This document shows positions 36,430 to 48,374 of a DNA stretch of 64,000 bases, one piece after another. The position numbers and the translations under genes are program-made. Source of the DNA: Larix kaempferi (Eukaryota > Streptophyta > Pinopsida > Pinales > Pinaceae); contig BSBM01001068.1 in NCBI GenBank assembly GCA_027924585.1, positions 1,332,501 to 1,396,500 of the forward strand, in the 5' to 3' direction. The notes beneath the pieces are model-generated. The model was not told where the DNA came from, did no database searches, and saw only the letters and a program-made list of their open reading frames with translations. Positions within the stretch are counted from its first letter, which is position 1. Each line of letters opens with the position of its first letter.

Positions 36430-39400
36430 CGCCCATTCTAACTTCATGTATTTGAAGTCGATATGCTATCATCTCAAAATATTGGTTGTTGATTTTAATA
36501 CTTATGGCCACACATGTTCTTTGATACACATCACTTTAGGCCTTTTGTTGTGTTTCCTTCACTATCTCCATCAACTTATGAAGTGTTTCTTTTACAGTCA
36601 CAACCTATTCCTTTTCTTGTACTTCCTTATCTATGATTCCCTCTACTATCTACACAGTCAGAGGTCCCTTCAACTTCTCTTCAGTGACCTGAATTGTTTG
36701 CTTCACACCAGCTTGTACTATAGCTAGTTATTCTATCACCTTGTACACGTCATCCTATAGAGGATCCAACTTCTGTGTAATTCCTTGCTATTGATTCATT
36801 AGATTATTGATTTCTATTAGTTGATTCATATGCTCCATCAGTGTAGTCATAGACTCAGCTGCTAGTAGAGTTCCCATTGTGTCCTTCAGGTTTTGTTCCT
36901 TCGTCTGTGCAACCTACACTTTTTTTTCTATCTCCTTCAAATCCGCACTCTCAATGAGATGCAACCAGGTTTGTGTGCTTTCCTCACACATCTACATGCA
37001 CTTTTCCTCCAGAGTCTTGAAGTTTGCAGTGGCTGCACTAGTTGTTTTAACCCTTTGTTGTATTTCCTTTAGTGGAGTACTTGGCATTATCCTCACTTCC
37101 AATTCCACAATATTTGTACAGAATCCTTGAATAGTTTCACTTATTTTCATCACCTTTTCTTCCACTAGAATGTATACCTCTAGTTTCCCCTCAAGAATTG
37201 CGTTGTATATCCTATCTACTTCCCGCTACAACTTCTCCTCCTCCTGTGCTTCCTCCTCTTTCTCTTTCCACATCTTATTATTCTCTTCTTCAAGTGTTTC
37301 CTTCTCTAGATTTTCCATAGGGAATTATACTAATGTCACAACTGTGCACAACTTAATTTCCTGCATCACACCCGTCTGTGATGTATGCAATACATTTGTT
37401 GGCGTCTGTGATAAAACTAGCTCAATTGAACTCACCTCTACTGTACTCTTTTGCAACTCTACTATAAGGAACTCCATTAATCCCAATGTTATATTCATAC
37501 TTCTGCTCTCAGTTGATGCCACTGATCGCTACAAAGCAATATTCCTAGGCCCTGAACTCTTTGTATGCTCTTCCTCTGATATGCTTGTCGTTATTTTCGC
37601 TGCTTTAAAAACCTGATGCTATGCAACTAATTGTTCTTGCATGCTCGTCTACATCTCTTCTTACTTCTACACTACTTTCTCTAATGCTTCCTCTATCACT
37701 TCCCTAACTTGGTCATTGATCTTGTCCAAGTCATCTTACATTAGTGAGTGGACAATGGGCTCTTTTGTTGCTTTCACCTCTTTCTTTTTCTTTGATGGAC
37801 CTGCTTCGGTCTACTCCTTCCCCTTTTCTCCTACTCTTAGCGCAGTTTCTTGTGCAGTTCCTCCTACACCATTTCATTGTTCTGATTCTTTTTCTTACTA
37901 TCCTTCTTGTTCCTTATCTTACTCTCCATCTATCTCTTCTTTTGATTCTTCATTCTGTTCTTGATCTTGCTTTTCATCCTGCTTTCGTTGTTCCTCTTTG
38001 GTGACGGGGACTCTCCACTTTGCATCCCAATCATTTACAATTTGGATGACATATTGCTCAGTCAGTCTATATATTTTTGGTAACCACTATGCTTTCGGAT
38101 CCCTTCTTGCTTGGATATACATATGGTGCAACCTCGACCTTAAAGCCCGCAATCCCCTTGTACATTTCTACCACCCGTGACTGAATGCATAGTATTGACT
38201 TCACGATATACTAGATAACATTGTTATAAACAAATAATTTCATGTTATTATGATTCTAGATCCTTTTATTTGTTGTATGCCATAAATGAGCATATTTGGT
38301 TTCTAGACATGGCTTATGCACAATATCCAAGAATTGTGAATCCTCTGGCTCCCTCCATGCAACCAAAGAAGGCAATATCAATAGCCATGCATAATGGAAT
38401 AGTTGAGAATTTTATTATTACTCTCTGCAATCCTCTAGAAACTCATTCTCTAAGAATGTTTCCCAATTTAGCTGTACACCTGCTACGCACTTCTCTGTTG
38501 CTACTATTATCCCTGCTACGACCTAGTCCTTATGAATTTTTCTACATTTTGCAAGCCAGTACTTGCATCACAAACCTCACTACATCATCATTGACACTTT
38601 CCACATCTAGCCCCTAATGTGCTCTGTGTGTACCATGCTTATCCTTCATCTTCTTGGCTAGCACTTCTTCACGCTCTTAATCAGATGCGTTGGGTCCTCC
38701 CCCACTATCGGCAACCTTGTTATCTCTATAATGAGTTTGTTGTCAATGGACATTGCCTTGTCCAACCAAATAAATCCTCTTTGTAAGTAGATCAACAACA
38801 TTTGTACACAGTTATTAATCTCTAAACTTTGACCAAAGTGTGTAATCTCCAACAAATTCAATATGCCTATGTGCTTCAAACCCATTTCCCATTGATGTGG
38901 CTCTATTGTAATAATTGGTGAATCTAGATTGGTCTTTGTGGTTAAATAGTTTATGGGAGTAGGTTCTAGAAAGTGTTATGCGATGGTAATGTCATGTTAT
39001 TCATACTTGAAACTCTTCACAGTCCCTAATATATTTCCCCATACTAGAATCTCCTTTGGAATTGCAAGTGTTTCCAAGGTATACTTCTCTGCCTTCAGCA
39101 AATCTCCTAACTTTGCATCCGTTTTTCTTGGGGGTGTGTATTCCCTTGTAAAACTTGTTGGTGTGGAGATTGATGCCCATTTTCATGCTCCTGATCCTGA
39201 TGCACCTACTATTGGTACTTCTTCGTCTCTCCCAACTAACGGTTGCTTGGTATGTGGCCTCCTATGAACTAATGTTGTTGCCTTTGGTGGCATCCTTCTG
39301 TACTTTGCTGGATACAACTTCGCTCTATTCCTCGACTTTTCTATGCTCAATTGAGCTCTACTTCCTTTCGGACTTATGCCCTTCACTCGTCGCTTCATTC

Positions 39401-39480
39401 TTGATTTTAATTCCCTCATCTAGATATCTTGCCTATCTTCATGCCCATTATTGCATTCAATGCTAGCCTAGATATGTGTA
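36430..39480 (-). pseudogene. Large extra ORF (ORF3) of gypsy A
   Basis: Downstream of integrase the minus strand keeps readable protein for about 3 kb, with stops. The first part (39419-38400) reads as a globular domain with segments such as GLKHIGILNLLEITHFG and GVQLNWETFLENEF. The second part (38000-36430) is rich in Glu, Lys and Gln and reads as acidic stretches and coiled coil, for example KEIQQRVKTTSAATANFKTL and LMEHMNQLIEINNLMNQ. I see no signal peptide or membrane helix, so it is not an obvious envelope. I recall similar text after integrase in other plant gypsy elements, but its function is unknown to me. The pyrimidine-rich plus strand gives false open frames here (for example 37170-37616). 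Confidence 0.6.
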
Positions 39481-39763
39481 CCCTCCCCTAGATTTAGTCT
39501 AGATTTACTTGGGATTTGCTATCCTATTTGAATCCTATCAGAAATCTTCTACATTTATTGTGCCGCATCCCCGTTGCTTCACCAAAATGCCTAATTTTAA
39601 TGCTCGTGACCTAGCTTCTCTTATACACCTCTTTTTTACAACATACTTCCTTCTATGTCTACAACATACTTCCTTCTCTCTCTTTGTAACATTTTTCCTT
39701 CTTTTTGCACAACACACAATTTTTTTTGCAACACACACAATTTTTTTTTAACACTTATTCTGA

Positions 39764-41557
39764 CTACTGTGTAAAAGGATAGTTGTCCCTGTACAGTTTT
39801 AGCCAACTTCCATTAACAAATCCTTCTAGGGGTTCCCCATTCATCTTCTCAAGTTGAACGTCCCCTTCCTCTATGACATATTTTTTAACATAAGGACCTA
39901 ACCAATGCATTCTTAACTTACTTGGATGCTTCATGAACTTGCTATTGTACATCAAAACCAGGTCTCTAGTCTTGAACTACTTCTACTTGATATGCTTTCC
40001 ATGCTAGGCATTCTCGTGCTCTTTTTGGACCTAATGATGAAATCCTAAAATAAACTTGGCTTCTTCCAACTCCATTAGTTATGTTAGTCTTCTTTCTACT
40101 GTGCCACTATTTCTGAGCTTTGTAAGCGCAACAACGAACAAACTCGAAAAAATGAATTCCATAGGCATTACTACCTCTTGTCCATACATTATCCAGAATG
40201 GTGCTTGTCCTGTCATCTTCTTGTGCATTGTCCTATAAGCCCATAATATTGCAGGAATCCTCAAATACCAGTCATCTCTATTCACGTTGCATATCTTTGT
40301 TAGATCATTCTCTAGGATTTTGTTGAATGCTTCAACTATTCCATTTGCTTGAGGGTGATAGGGGGTGCTCTTCTGATGGTATATCTAGAACTATTCAGTC
40401 AAAGCAGCATTTGTCTTATTCAAAAAATGGGTCACTTGATCACTCAGTAAAATTATTGGACAAACAAACCTTGTCACGACATTCTCAAACAAAAATCACA
40501 CAATTGTCTGTGCACTACAATCCTTCAACGGTTCTGCTTCTACCCATCTGGTTAAGTAATATGTCACAGTAATGATGTATCTTGCTCCCAACTTCTTCAT
40601 AGGTGGATTGATTGGCTCTACAAAATACACTACCCGTTTATCAAATTGATGCAATGTGACTTGGGGCAACAAGGGCATATCATCCCTCATTAATGGCTTG
40701 CTAACTTGCTGAAAGAAATTGCATGTCTGACATTATCCCTTAGGATCCTTGTGTAGAGTAGGAAACCAAAATCCCGCACGCATAATCTTTTGTGTAGTCT
40801 CCTTCCTAGCATAATGGCCTCCTGCAAATCCTTCATGGGACTCCTTTAGTATCATAGGCCTTTCATGTTATAAGACACATCATAACAGAATCCCATCTCT
40901 GCCTAGCTTGTACAAATTTCCTGCAATTAGTTGGTAGTCGGTTTCTTTTACCACTAGTTGCTTCTTCAACACAATCATGCACTCGGGTGAGGCTGCACCC
41001 ATACTCAATAACTGCATAATTTCTTAGATGTAATCATTGACCATCTGAACTGTAAATAGGTGTGCATCTGGTAGAATATCATCTCTGTTTCCTTCATCCT
41101 CTCTGATTTCTATGCATGATAAGAGGTCAGGTCCTAAGTTCAACTTCTCTAGCTTCATTATCACTTCAAAATCATATTCTTGAAACAACAGTAACCATAT
41201 GCATATCTCCCCCCCAAAACTAGCTTATTGATTAGGTATTGTAGTGCAGAATGGTCAGTGTACATCATAAAACGTGAACGCAAAAAATAGTGTTTGAAAT
41301 TCTGTATCGCATATACCATTGCGAATCCCTTGTGCATTGTAGTGGTATAATTATTTTATGTATTCAACAACTTCTTGTTTGCAAATGCAATAGGGTGATC
41401 TAAGTCTCCTTTCACTGGTTCTGCTAGAATTCCTCCCAATGCTATGGATGACACATCCACATCAACATGAAATTCCTTCTTCCAATCTGGGATTACCAAG
41501 ATTGGGGCAGCCACCAACTTCTGTTATATGATATCCAAGCTTTGCTGATACTCTTCG
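39764..41557 (-). pseudogene. RNase H and integrase of gypsy A
   Basis: From 41557 downward the minus strand reads as the RNase H domain (DWKKEFHVDVDVSS, YTDHSALQYLINK). The integrase HHCC region follows (about 40860-40730), then the core (40690-40330; the [13 protein letters not shown] segment carries the third acidic residue), and a C-terminal domain at 39955-39764 with HPSKLRMHWLGPYV. In a live element it would degrade the RNA template and insert the DNA copy. Several in-frame stops (for example around 40735 and 40495) kill it. The start is exactly where the copia target duplication lies. Confidence 0.8.
41553..41557. other. Target site duplication, left (CTTCG)
   Basis: CTTCG here is repeated exactly at 48957-48961 on the other side of the copia element, marking its insertion into gypsy A. 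Confidence 0.95.
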
Positions 41558-42139
41558 TGTTGATGTATATGTAACTTCAGAATGTATTTCACCCATGTAA
41601 TTCATCTATGTATATTGTACTCCTATAGAGATGTTATTATTCCTCTATACGAAAGTGTCATCATTTGTATTGACAAGTGTCACAAGTGTCATAACTTGTC
41701 GATGGGTTATTAGACCACCATGTGTGGGGTCGGCCCTGATTAAGTTAACCATGGGTTATTATGCTAAGTTAGACAAGTCGGCCCCATTGGTTTATTGGGC
41801 AGGACATGACAAGTATAAATAGAGATTGGGAGATCTCTATTTGATCATTCACTTACTCACTCTTCCATCACTCGGAAAGTGGCGCACATGTGAGGAGGAG
41901 GATTAGCTGCTAGGGGAAGACTATCTCTTGTACTTTGGTTGTATCATTGCTCTCTCTATCTCTGAGGAAGTTGTGGGTTTTTTCACCTTTATGGTTTTCC
42001 CCAGTGAAACTCTGTGTGTCTATTGTCTCATGTGATTGCTTGGTGTGATTGATATGAATTGTTATACTTGATATGTTGTGCATGTTATTATCTCAGTAAA
42101 GATCCTAGAGTATATTGAATTAATGCTACAAAATTAACA
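41558..42139 (+). repeat. 5' LTR of the copia element
   Basis: Begins TGTTGATGTATATG and ends AAAATTAACA, aligned end to end with 48375-48956. Contains a TATA box at 41814 and a short inverted motif around gggagatctctatt, probably near the transcript start. Confidence 0.95.
41814..41821 (+). promoter_or_regulatory. TATA box of the copia LTR
   Basis: TATAAATA, conserved at 48631-48638 in the other LTR, about 256 bases into the LTR. It is the likely Pol II promoter of the element. Confidence 0.7.
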
Positions 42140-42151
42140 TGGTATCAGAGC
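42140..42151 (+). other. Primer binding site of the copia element
   Basis: TGGTATCAGAGC immediately follows the LTR. It is the standard plant site complementary to the initiator methionine tRNA, from which minus-strand synthesis starts. Confidence 0.95.
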
Positions 42152-42713
42152 TTCCCTAAGAAGAAGACATTGTGTAGTGGCAGAAACTAGGGTTTCTTGT
42201 TTATTGGGTTTCTCTCCACAGATTTTGGAAAATAAGTAAGGTAGATTGACTCTACTCATCAAGGAGAATCTATCTATCCAATCATAATTCAATTCTACGC
42301 ACTTTAAGTTTTGGCCCTAAAAATTAGGGTTTCCACAAAAATAGGAGTTTCTGAAATCTAAAGACATAGCTAGGAGCTCCTTGGAAAAATCAAAGTTTAG
42401 AGCTTAGGATCAAGATTTTTGGTTGAGTGAAGCTCCGAGAAACTCAAACCCTAATTCAGGGTCCTCCCTAGTGAATCCGGGAAGACTAAAAGGCATTTAT
42501 GAAGGGTGAAACTTTGCGGATCTCAAATTCTGAATATACCAGGCTGATTAGCTCATCAAGGCACATCTTTCTATCCTTTCAAAAGTTTGAAATTCAAAGT
42601 TTGAATTTTTAGGGTTTCTCTGACAAACCCTAATCCGGGACCAGATCTAGTTTTTAGCAAATCAAGTGGTAAGACCTAAAAATTTTCTATTTCATTTAAG
42701 GTACTCTTTAAAG
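42152..42713 (+). other. Untranslated leader of the copia element
   Basis: About 560 bases between the primer site and the gag start codon. No long open frame. It contains several agggttt-type repeats. Confidence 0.6.
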
Positions 42714-43283
42714 ATGTTTCACCACACCAAGCTTGAGGATAAGCTTGAAGGGGATGATAACTTCCAAGCATGGAAGTATAGGATTGGGTTAATCTTGGAA
42801 GAAAATGACTTGGACACTTATATAAGTGAAGAGGTCCCTGTCCTAGAGGGAGAAGAGGCTAAGGCTCTTCACAAGAAGAACTTGGTCAAGGAAAAGAGGA
42901 TTATTGTTGATTCTATCAAGGATCATCTCATCCCACATGTGTCATCTCTGAAGACACCCAAGGATATGTTTGATTCCCTAACCAAGCTATTTGAAGGGAA
43001 GAACATAAATCAGAAGATGACCCTGCAGAACCAGTTGAAAGGGGTAAAGCTTCAGAATGGGGAGACCATTCAATCCTATTTCTGTAAGTTCTCTCAGATC
43101 AAGGAACAACTTGAAGCTGTGGATGAAATTGTGGATAATGGTGATGTTTTCATGACCACACTAAATGGCTTACCTAAGTCATGGGATTCCTTTATTCAAG
43201 GAATATGTGCAAGAAAGAAACTGGTCTCCTTCAGTAGACTGTGGGAGGAATGTTCACAAGAAGAGGCTAGGATTGTAGCCTGA
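42714..43283 (+). pseudogene. Copia Gag (capsid part), ends at a premature TGA
   Basis: Translation from the ATG at 42714 starts MFHHTKLEDKLEGDDNFQAW, the usual opening of copia Gag. It continues with the UBN2-type capsid fold (KDMFDSLTKLFEG, NGLPKSWDSFIQGI). I prefer this ATG to the in-frame one at 42666 because family similarity begins here. The frame stops at TGA 43281-43283, where relatives have a basic residue before EEKMG. This is most simply a CGA-to-TGA change. Without the stop, Gag would run on into the zinc knuckle. Confidence 0.88.
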
Positions 43284-45590
43284 GAAGAGAAGATGGGAAA
43301 TGAAGATCAATCTCTCACAGCACACACCAAGAAAGGAAAGTCCAAAAGGGAGCATTCTCATGCCAAGAAATCTTCACACTACCATCAACATAAAGATAAG
43401 AAAGATCTTAGATGCTTCACATGCAATGAGAAGGGACACTTTGCTGCAGATTGTCCCAAGAACAAAAGGGGCAACAACAACAACAACTTCAACAAGAAGA
43501 AGAAGAATAACAAAAGAAGATATCATGCTCATGCTGCTGAGGATGATGAACCTCCCAAGAAGAAGGCTAGATCAGAAAGTGATGACTCATCAAGCGAAGA
43601 GGAATATGTTCTAATCTCTGCTCTCACAGGTACTATCTCTCATGGTTGTAATGATTGGATTATTGACAGTGGGGCTTCTAAACACATGACTGGGTTTAAA
43701 GAATCTTTTGTAAATATATCTGAACATGAATCACCCCATAAGGTGAAACTTGGGGATGATTATCAATATCCTATCAAAGGAAGTGGGGAAGCCTCCTACA
43801 ACCTAGACTCTAGAAAGTCTTTGAAGATGAAATATGTGTTATCTGTACCTGGGCTCAAGAAGAACCTACTCTCCATCTCTGCATTGGATGCAAAAGGCAT
43901 GAGAGTTGCATTTGTAGATGGCCAAGTCCTAATGTGGCCAAAAGGTAAAACTATTGATGATGCAGTGGTGATTGGAGAGCAAGAGGGAGGATTGTACAAA
44001 TTGAAGGGACAACCTGAACATGCCATGGTACATGAATCCATGGAGCCAAGTGAACTTTGTCATAGGAGACTTGCACATGTGCACTATAGAGCACTACCAA
44101 TTGCAAGTAAAGTTGTAGAAGGTCTTCCTAAAATCAAGTCAAAGCATGAAGGTGTTTGCAAAGGATGTGCAAAAGGAAAGAACATTAAGAAGGCATTTCC
44201 AAGCAGTGAAATAAAAGCAAAAGGGATCTTGGAAATTATCCACTCTGATGTATGCAGTTTGATGTCATCCAGTTCTCTGAGTGGGTATGTATACTATGTC
44301 TCTTTCATTGATGATTTTTCTAGGAAGACTTGGGTCTACGTCTTAAAGAACAAAGATGAAGTATTTCATAAGTTCAAGGAATTCAAAGCCTTGATGGAAA
44401 ATCAAACTGATAAGAAGATCAAGACCTTCAGATCTGAAAATGGTGGAGAATTCACTTTAGGTGATTTCAAGAAACTATGCAGTGATTTAGGAATTAAGAG
44501 GGAGTTGATTGCTCCCTACAATACACAACAAAATGGAGTTGCAGAAAGAAAGAATAGAACAATCATGGAAGCAGCATGGGCAATGTTGCATGACCAGGAT
44601 CTTCCTATGCATCTATGGGTAGAAGCAGCTAGGACAACTGTATATGTGCAGAATAGAACACCTCACAAGATATTGGACAACAAGACACCAGAAGAGGTCT
44701 TCAATGGTAAGAAACCTGAGGTCATCCATCTCAAGATATTTGGTTGTCCAGTATACACACATGTTTCCAAGGAAAAGAGGACAAAGCTAGATCCTTCAGG
44801 AAAGAAGGGCATCTTTGTGGGGTACAGTGAAAGCTCGAAGGCTTACAGAATATACTTTCCAGGGTTCAAGAAGATTGATGTTAGCAGGGATATAACATTT
44901 GATGAAGACTCAACTTTCATCAAGTCAAGAAAGGCACCTATTGAAGATCATGAAGAACCAAAGGAAAACATATTTCAAGACACCACCACGAATGAAGTGA
45001 TTCCAGAAACAGATCATGAAGTTGAAGATCCACAAAGACATGTAGATCCACCCCCCAAGAATAACTCTCACAAGAGGAAACCTGCATGGGATAGAGAGCT
45101 CATTCAAGATGCAGAAAGGTATGGCATTCTAGAAGAAGAAAACAGAGCAAGGAAGAGAACTAGATCACACACCAGTTATGTTGCCTTACTCTGTGATATT
45201 ATGAACAAAGAACCTTCTAGTTATGAGGAAGTATCGGAAAAGAAAGAATGGAAGCATGCCATGGTCGAGGAATATCAGTTGATCATGAAGAATGATGTTT
45301 GGGATGTAGTCCCAAGACCTGAAGGGAAGTCTATGGTGACTTCCAAGTGGATCTACAAGATCAAGCATGCTGCAGATGGCAGCATAGAGAAGTACAAAGA
45401 AATATTTGTAGCTCGTGGCTTCTCCCAGAAAGAGGGGATAGACTATGAAGAAATTTTTTCTCCTGTAGCCAGGTACACTTCCAGCAAAACAATACTTGCT
45501 CTGGCTGCAGTGATGAAATGGAAGATACACCAGATGGATGTCAAGACAACTTTCTTGAATGGTGTAGTCGAGGAGGAAGTGTATGTGTAG
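43284..45590 (+). pseudogene. Copia zinc knuckle, protease, integrase and RT start
   Basis: In the same frame as gag. The zinc knuckle CFTCNEKGHFAADC is near 43413. The protease active site DSGAS is near 43665. The integrase zinc region (HRRLAHVHYRALP ... CKGCAKGK) is near 44056-44180, and the integrase core follows with HSDVCS, RSENGGEF and NGVAERKNRT. The second acidic position reads Glu where most copia integrases have Asp. RT begins near 45180 and includes SKWIYKIKH and QMDVKTTFLNG. A stop (TAG 45588-45590) interrupts RT. These enzymes would cleave the polyprotein, insert the DNA and copy the RNA. Confidence 0.93.
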
Positions 45591-46754
45591 AAACCACTTG
45601 GTTTTGAGACACATGACATAGAGCTATATGTGTGCAGGTTGAAGAAAGCCTTATATGGCTTGAAGAAAGCTCCTAGGACTTGGTATGGTAGGATGGACAA
45701 CTTTCTATCCAGTTTAGGCTTTACCAAAAGTAAAGCAGATTCCAACCTTTACTACAAGGTTGAGGAAGGAAATCCAGTGATACTCCTTATGTATGTGGAT
45801 GACCTATTTGTTACAGGAGAAGATGGTTTGATTGCTGATACCAAAAGGAAGCTTGTTGCCGAGTTCGAGATGAAGGAATTGGGGATGATGCACTATTTTC
45901 TAGGCATGGAGGTGTGGCAAAGTGCAGATGGGATCTTCCTTGGATAAGGGAAGTATGCAGTAGAGATCCTAAAGAGGTTCGGGATGATGGAGTACAAGGC
46001 CATGGTCACACCTATGGCATCAAACCTGAATCTTCTGTGTGATGCTTCATCTGATCCAGTTGATGTCACTATGTATCGTCGGATGATTGGGTCCTTGATG
46101 TACCTGACAAACACGAGGCTAGATATTTTCTTTGCGGTGAACACATTGAGCTAGTTCCTGATAGATCCAAGGAATGTTCACCTGGTTGCTGTAAAGCATA
46201 TTCTAAGGTACTTGAAGGGTACAGTTGATTATGGGCTTAAGTATGATGCAAATCAAAAGTTTAACCTGTAGGGTTATGTTGATTCAGACTAGGCAGGTAG
46301 TGCTGCAGATAGGAAGAGCAGTTCTAGGTGCTGCTTTAGTATGGGATCAGGTGTGATTTCTTGGTTTAGCAGGAAGCAATCCTGCGTAGCACTGAGTATA
46401 GCTGAAGCAGAGTATGTTGTAGCTTGTTCGGCTAGTTGTGAGGCAGTATGGCTCAGGAAGCTACTATCTGAGTTATTTGATCTCCCGCTGGAGGCTACTG
46501 GTATCTTTTGTGACAACCAAAGTTGTGTGAAGCTATCTGAGAACCCGGTGTTCCATGACAGGTCAAAGCACATTGAGATCAAATATCACTATATCAGTGA
46601 TATGGTGCATAGAGGAGCAGTGAAGCTCCTGTATGTTGCGACGGATGAGCAGATTGCAGATGTGTTGACGAAACCACTAGCCAGAGTGAAGTTTGAATAC
46701 TTCAGAGAGAGGCTTGGTTTTCTTCAGATTGATGACACTTCGAGGAAGAAGTGA
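45591..46754 (+). pseudogene. Copia RT C-terminal half and RNase H
   Basis: Same frame as upstream. It contains the RT signature LMYVDDLFVTG (about 45785-45815, catalytic YVDD intact) and RNase H motifs (DRKSSSRCCFSMGSGVISWF, AEAEYVVACS, CDNQSCVKLSENP, KHIEIKYHYI, ADVLTKPL). It ends at TGA 46752-46754. Internal stops are TAA 45945, TAG 46152, TAG 46269 and TAG 46290. In relatives three of these positions are Gln and the last is the Trp of DSDWAG, so single transitions explain at least the TAGs. Confidence 0.93.
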
Positions 46755-46870
46755 TGGACACATTTGTTGGAGCCATTCCAAGCATGGTGAGAAGAGGATC
46801 TCTCCCATGGCTGTGGATGTAAGTGCTGGATAACGAGCATTAGGACGAAGCTCTAGTTACTGCTCTATAC

Positions 46871-47110
46871 ATGCATCATGTTGGATGCTGGATATGATTA
46901 GTTGGATCATGTATATGTATATGCATCATATTAGATGCTGGATATGATCAGTTGGAGCATGAATATGTATATGTATCAGATGGATACATTGTATGATCAG
47001 GTAGATCATGTATGTTGATATGTATCAAGTGGATACATGGTATGCATCAGGTGGATGCATTTATGATCAGGATGATCATACTATGATGACATGCATCAGG
47101 TAGATGCTTT
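46871..47110. repeat. Degenerate 50-bp repeats in the copia 3' region
   Basis: atgcatcat...gatgctggatatgat recurs at 46871 and 46921. Shorter, more diverged words (atgcatcaggtggatgca, gatcaggatgatcat) continue to about 47110. Confidence 0.6.
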
Positions 47111-47162
47111 GACATGATCAAATGGATCATGTGTAATAAGTCTGAAGACACAGATGCATAGT

Positions 47163-47893
47163 TCATTTCCGACATGGTGGTAGATATGTTCTCCCATGTG
47201 CGTTGATGTAAGTGTAGAGCCTTTCCGACATGGTGGTAGATGTGTTATCCCATGTGCATTGATGTAAGTGCAGAGCCTTTTCAACATGGTGGTAGATGTG
47301 TTCTCCCATGTGCGTTGATGTAAGTGCAAAGCCTTTCTGACATGGTGGTAGATGTGTTCTCCCATGTGCATTGATGTAAGTGCAGATCCTTTCCGACATG
47401 GTGGTAGATGTGTTCTCCCATGTGCATTGATGTAAGTGCAGAGCCTTTCCGACATGGTGGTAGATGTTTTCTCCCATGTGCATTGATGTAAGTGCAGAGC
47501 CTTTCCGACATGGTGGTAGATGTTTTCTTCCATGTGCGTTGATGTAAGTGCAGAGCCTTTCTGACATGTTGGTAGATGTGTTCTCCCATGTGCGTTGATG
47601 TAAGTGCATAGCCTTTTCGACATGGTGGTAGATGTGTTATCCCATGTGCGTTGATGTAAGTGCAGAGCCTTTTTGACATGGTGGTAGATGCGTTCTCCCA
47701 TGTGCGTTGATGTAAGTGTAGAGCCTTTCCGACATGGTGGTAGATGCGTTCTCCCATGTGCGTTGATGTAAGTGCAGAGCCTTTCCGACATGGTGGTAGA
47801 TGTGTTCTCCCATGTGTGTTGATGTAAGTGCAGAGCCTTTCCAACATGGTGGCATATGTGTTCTCCCATGTGCGTTGATGTGAGTGCTGAGCC
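47163..47893. repeat. 56-bp minisatellite, 13 copies, copia 3' region
   Basis: The word gacatggtggtagatg (or a close variant) occurs at 47171 and then every 56 bases exactly: 47227, 47283, 47339, 47395, 47451, 47507, 47563, 47619, 47675, 47731, 47787 and 47843. A fourteenth, decayed unit begins near 47899. Each unit has ctcccatgtgcgttgatgta. None of the three minus-strand frames has a stop within the unit, which gives overlapping open frames up to 257 codons. I treat these as a property of the repeat, not as genes. Confidence 0.95.
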
Positions 47894-48365
47894 TTTCCCA
47901 GATGGTCAGAGGAATGTCCTTCCATGCCGGTGAGTGTAAGTGTTGTACTGTGTGCATCTGGACTGTGCTTCATGGACGTTGATCAGTATGATTATAAGTA
48001 TCAGGATGATACTCCGTGGTCATGGACAGGTTGCGCAGTTACATGTAAAAGATCCTGGGAGATCCGATAGGTTGAGAAGTATGCTCGTAATCAGTCTTGG
48101 GATGCTCTTTCGAGGTTTTGTTGATGCACGTAATTAGTCCTGAGGATTACACAGTATGGCCAGTGATGATGAAGACCTACAAGTGGTGGGTCTACATCCA
48201 GTATGAAAAAGGACTAGCTCTGTAGAACTTCCTATGACGAGTAGATTCAAATATTGATTGAGATAGCAGGAGTGATGACGATGACGATGATTCGAGGATG
48301 ATGACGATGATTCCGAGAAGAAGACTTGTGCTAGTATATCTGTGTCGAGAAATACCTTCCTAGTT

Positions 48366-48374
48366 AAGAGGGAG
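48366..48374 (+). other. Polypurine tract of the copia element
   Basis: AAGAGGGAG directly precedes the 3' LTR, where the plus-strand primer is made by RNase H. Confidence 0.8.

Noticed and set aside
37170-37616. 148-codon plus-strand open frame
   Set aside because: It is the pyrimidine-rich antisense of the coiled-coil part of gypsy A ORF3, which reads as protein on the minus strand.
47163-47893. CRISPR-like array
   Set aside because: The repeat has no unique spacers. It is a head-to-tail minisatellite inside a plant retrotransposon.
47096-47973. Overlapping minus-strand open frames of 257, 230, 148 and 106 codons as genes
   Set aside because: They are all readings of the 56-bp minisatellite, whose unit has no stop in any minus frame. 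There is no unique coding sequence, and they lie antisense to the copia element.
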